This document shows, one piece after another, positions 62,463 to 64,000 of a stretch of DNA of 64,000 nucleotides (its first letter is position 1; every line of letters starts with the position of its first letter). A program made the position numbers and the translations under genes. The stretch covers positions 338,639 to 402,638 of the forward strand of contig NZ_JACAOR010000001.1 of the NCBI RefSeq assembly GCF_013386115.1. Direction: 5' to 3'. Under the pieces are notes generated by a model that saw only the letters and a list, made by a program, of their open reading frames with translations, made no database searches and was not told the origin of the DNA. Origin of the DNA: Pseudomonas gingeri. GTDB taxonomy: Bacteria; Pseudomonadota; Gammaproteobacteria; Pseudomonadales; Pseudomonadaceae.

Positions 62463-63961
62463 AAGCCTCCGTCCTTGAGCAACGGCAGGCCCTCACCCAG
62501 ATAGGTGGGCACGCCGCGCAACACGCCCTGGAAGGCTTCCAGGGGCTCGCCGATGGTCATGCCACGGCCACTGATGCGGTACTCGCGGATGGTCGATTCA
62601 TGGGCCCCGGTACGCTTCTTGATGATCGAGATGGCCCGGCGAACCTTGCCCAGGGCCTCGAAGTAACGCAGCAGGATCACGGTATCGGCCAGGTAGGTGA
62701 TATCCACCGGTGCCTGCATGTCGCCGACCAGTCCGTGCTGGGCGACGGTCATGAAGGTCGCTGCGCCCTGGCGGTTGAGGTACAGCAGCAGTTCATGCAT
62801 GTGCAGGATCAGCGCGTTCTCTTCCGGCATGGCGGCCTGGTAGCCGTTGATACTGTCGATCACCACGGTCTTGATGCCGCGCTCATCCACGCAGCGCCGC
62901 ACCCGGTGGGAGAACTCGCCGGGAGACAGCTCGGCGGCATCGACCTGGTCGATCCACAGGTTGCCGGTCTCGCGCAGGGCCTGGAGGTCGATGCCGATAT
63001 TCTTCATGCGCTCGAACAGCAGGCCCAGTTCCTCGTCGAAAATGAACAGCGCGGCCTTTTCCCCGCGGGCCACCGCCGCGGCGGCGAAGAGCATGGCGAT
63101 CAGCGACTTGCCGGTGCCGGCAGGGCCGAGGATCAGGGTGCTGGAACCGGTTTCGATGCCGCCGCCGAGCAATGCATCCATCTCGGCGATACCGCTGGTG
63201 AGTTGCCGGCGCACGTACTGGCCGCGATGTTCGGCCGCCACCAGGCGGGGAAACACATGCACGCCATCGCCGCTGATGGTGAAGTCGTGATAGCCGCCGC
63301 GGTACTTCTGGCCCCGGTACTTGACCACCCGGACCCGGCGCCGTTCGGCACCGTAGTTGGGGGTCAGTTCCTCGAGGCGGATAACGCCGTGGGCGACGCT
63401 GTGCACGGTCTTGTCGAGAGACTCGGTGGTCAGGTCGTCGAGCAGCAGGACCGTGGCGTCATACCGCACGAAGTAGTGCTTGATCGCCAGGATCTGCCGA
63501 CGGTAACGCAGCGAACTCTGCGCCAGCAGGCGGATTTCGGAGAGGCTGTCGAGGACCACGCGGGTCGGCTTGACCCGTTCGACCACTTCGAATATCTGCC
63601 GGGTGGCCTCGCCCAGTTCCAGGTCCGAGGAATACAGCAGGCTTTGCTGATGGTCGGCGTTGAGCAGGCTTTCCGGCGGTGTCAGCTCGAAAATCTCGAT
63701 GTTTTCGTCCAGCGTCCAGCCATGGGAGTGCGCGCCCTGGCGCAGTTCGCGCTCGGTTTCCGACAGGGTGATATACAACGAGCGCTCGTCGGCCTTGGCA
63801 CCGGCCAGGAGAAAGTGCAGGGCCACGGTGGTCTTGCCGGTGCCGGGTTCGCCTTCGAGCAGGAAGACATGCCCGCGGGACAGGCCGCCGGACAGGATAT
63901 CGTCCAGCCCTTCGATGCCAGTGGCGGCTTTGGTCGTGATCGACGCTACTGATGTAGTCAA
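62459..63961 (-). CDS. KaiC-like double-P-loop ATPase
   Basis: A 500-residue KaiC-family protein with two RecA-like domains. Walker A1 GEPGTGKT (37-44), Walker A2 GPAGTGKS (279-286), catalytic-Glu regions ITLSETERE and FIFDEELG, and the KaiC C-terminal IKKRTGAHESTIREYRI. The cyanobacterial S431/T432 phospho-sites align with T422/Y423, so hydroxyls remain. No kaiA or kaiB is present. Non-cyanobacterial KaiC proteins are linked to stress adaptation and pair with histidine kinases, as here: the downstream hybrid kinase overlaps its stop. TTG 63961 is chosen because GAGG lies seven bases upstream; no ATG fits. Confidence 0.9.
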   Translation of the reverse strand: MTTSVASITTKAATGIEGLDDILSGGLSRGHVFLLEGEPGTGKTTVALHFLLAGAKADERSLYITLSETERELRQGAHSHGWTLDENIEIFELTPPESLLNADHQQSLLYSSDLELGEATRQIFEVVERVKPTRVVLDSLSEIRLLAQSSLRYRRQILAIKHYFVRYDATVLLLDDLTTESLDKTVHSVAHGVIRLEELTPNYGAERRRVRVVKYRGQKYRGGYHDFTISGDGVHVFPRLVAAEHRGQYVRRQLTSGIAEMDALLGGGIETGSSTLILGPAGTGKSLIAMLFAAAAVARGEKAALFIFDEELGLLFERMKNIGIDLQALRETGNLWIDQVDAAELSPGEFSHRVRRCVDERGIKTVVIDSINGYQAAMPEENALILHMHELLLYLNRQGAATFMTVAQHGLVGDMQAPVDITYLADTVILLRYFEALGKVRRAISIIKKRTGAHESTIREYRISGRGMTIGEPLEAFQGVLRGVPTYLGEGLPLLKDGGL

Positions 63962-64000
63962 GGAATCGCCTCATGTGACTGGGAGGTGGCGGTGTCCAGG

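Overview
The window is a GC-rich bacterial chromosome segment with the gene content of a plant- or soil-associated Pseudomonas of the fluorescens group. Supporting signs are strong third-position GC bias, four-base ATGA overlaps between co-transcribed genes, paired GTGGGAGCGGGCTTGCC-type REP elements, and a backbone order that matches, from memory, the stretch of P. aeruginosa PAO1 that runs from a short-chain dehydrogenase/phosphotransferase pair through SCP2, phosphatase and sohB to DUF934-cysI, DUF2970-metH, cti and nfuA.

Layout. 1-7606: a plus-strand fatty-acid module (FadE-type acyl-CoA dehydrogenase cut by the window edge, high-molecular-weight FabG-like reductase, MaoC hydratase, thiolase, acyl-CoA ligase). 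8087-11770: a ribose/inositol-class ABC importer. 12213-17494: a zinc-free DksA-like protein, a chemoreceptor whose likely sensor domain is at its C-terminus, three unassigned small genes and an orphan betaine-type binding protein. 17562-23450 (minus strand): a TonB receptor with a DUF2946 protein, a Gfo/Idh/MocA oxidoreductase, an SDR and an acyl-CoA-associated phosphotransferase. 23663-31810: a PipR-type plant-sensing locus with two proline iminopeptidases, a LuxR solo and a five-gene peptide ABC transporter. 31932-34243: SCP2, histidine phosphatase and SohB. 34368-39218: a 1616-residue leucine-rich-repeat protein with a NEL (IpaH/SspH-type) E3 ubiquitin ligase signature. 39261-50344: DUF934-cysI, a 37-residue membrane protein, a periplasmic binding protein, DUF2970, metH, cti and nfuA. 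50555-53472: a cobalamin-riboswitch-controlled operon (cbtB, cbtA, cobE, cobM, NUDIX). 53612-63961: a two-component cluster with a stand-alone receiver, a triple-receiver hybrid kinase, CheR, a CheB catalytic domain, a receiver-kinase, another receiver, and a KaiC-like ATPase operon with a hybrid kinase.

How parts work together. The pip locus appears to be a self-contained host-sensing circuit: the ABC transporter would import a small plant-derived amide or peptide, the LuxR solo would sense it, and the iminopeptidases would be its targets. A shared sequence motif (ACCTAT-N8-CTAG-N0/1-TTATG) lies upstream of both iminopeptidase genes and is a candidate operator. Relative to the recalled PAO1 order, this locus and the NEL-type protein are both insertions into conserved backbone, which fits a host-interaction lifestyle. 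The riboswitch operon feeds B12 acquisition and synthesis, and the nearby metH is a B12 consumer. The kinase/CheR/CheB/KaiC region carries the parts of a multi-input phosphorelay with adaptation-like methylation enzymes but has no chemoreceptor or CheA of its own.
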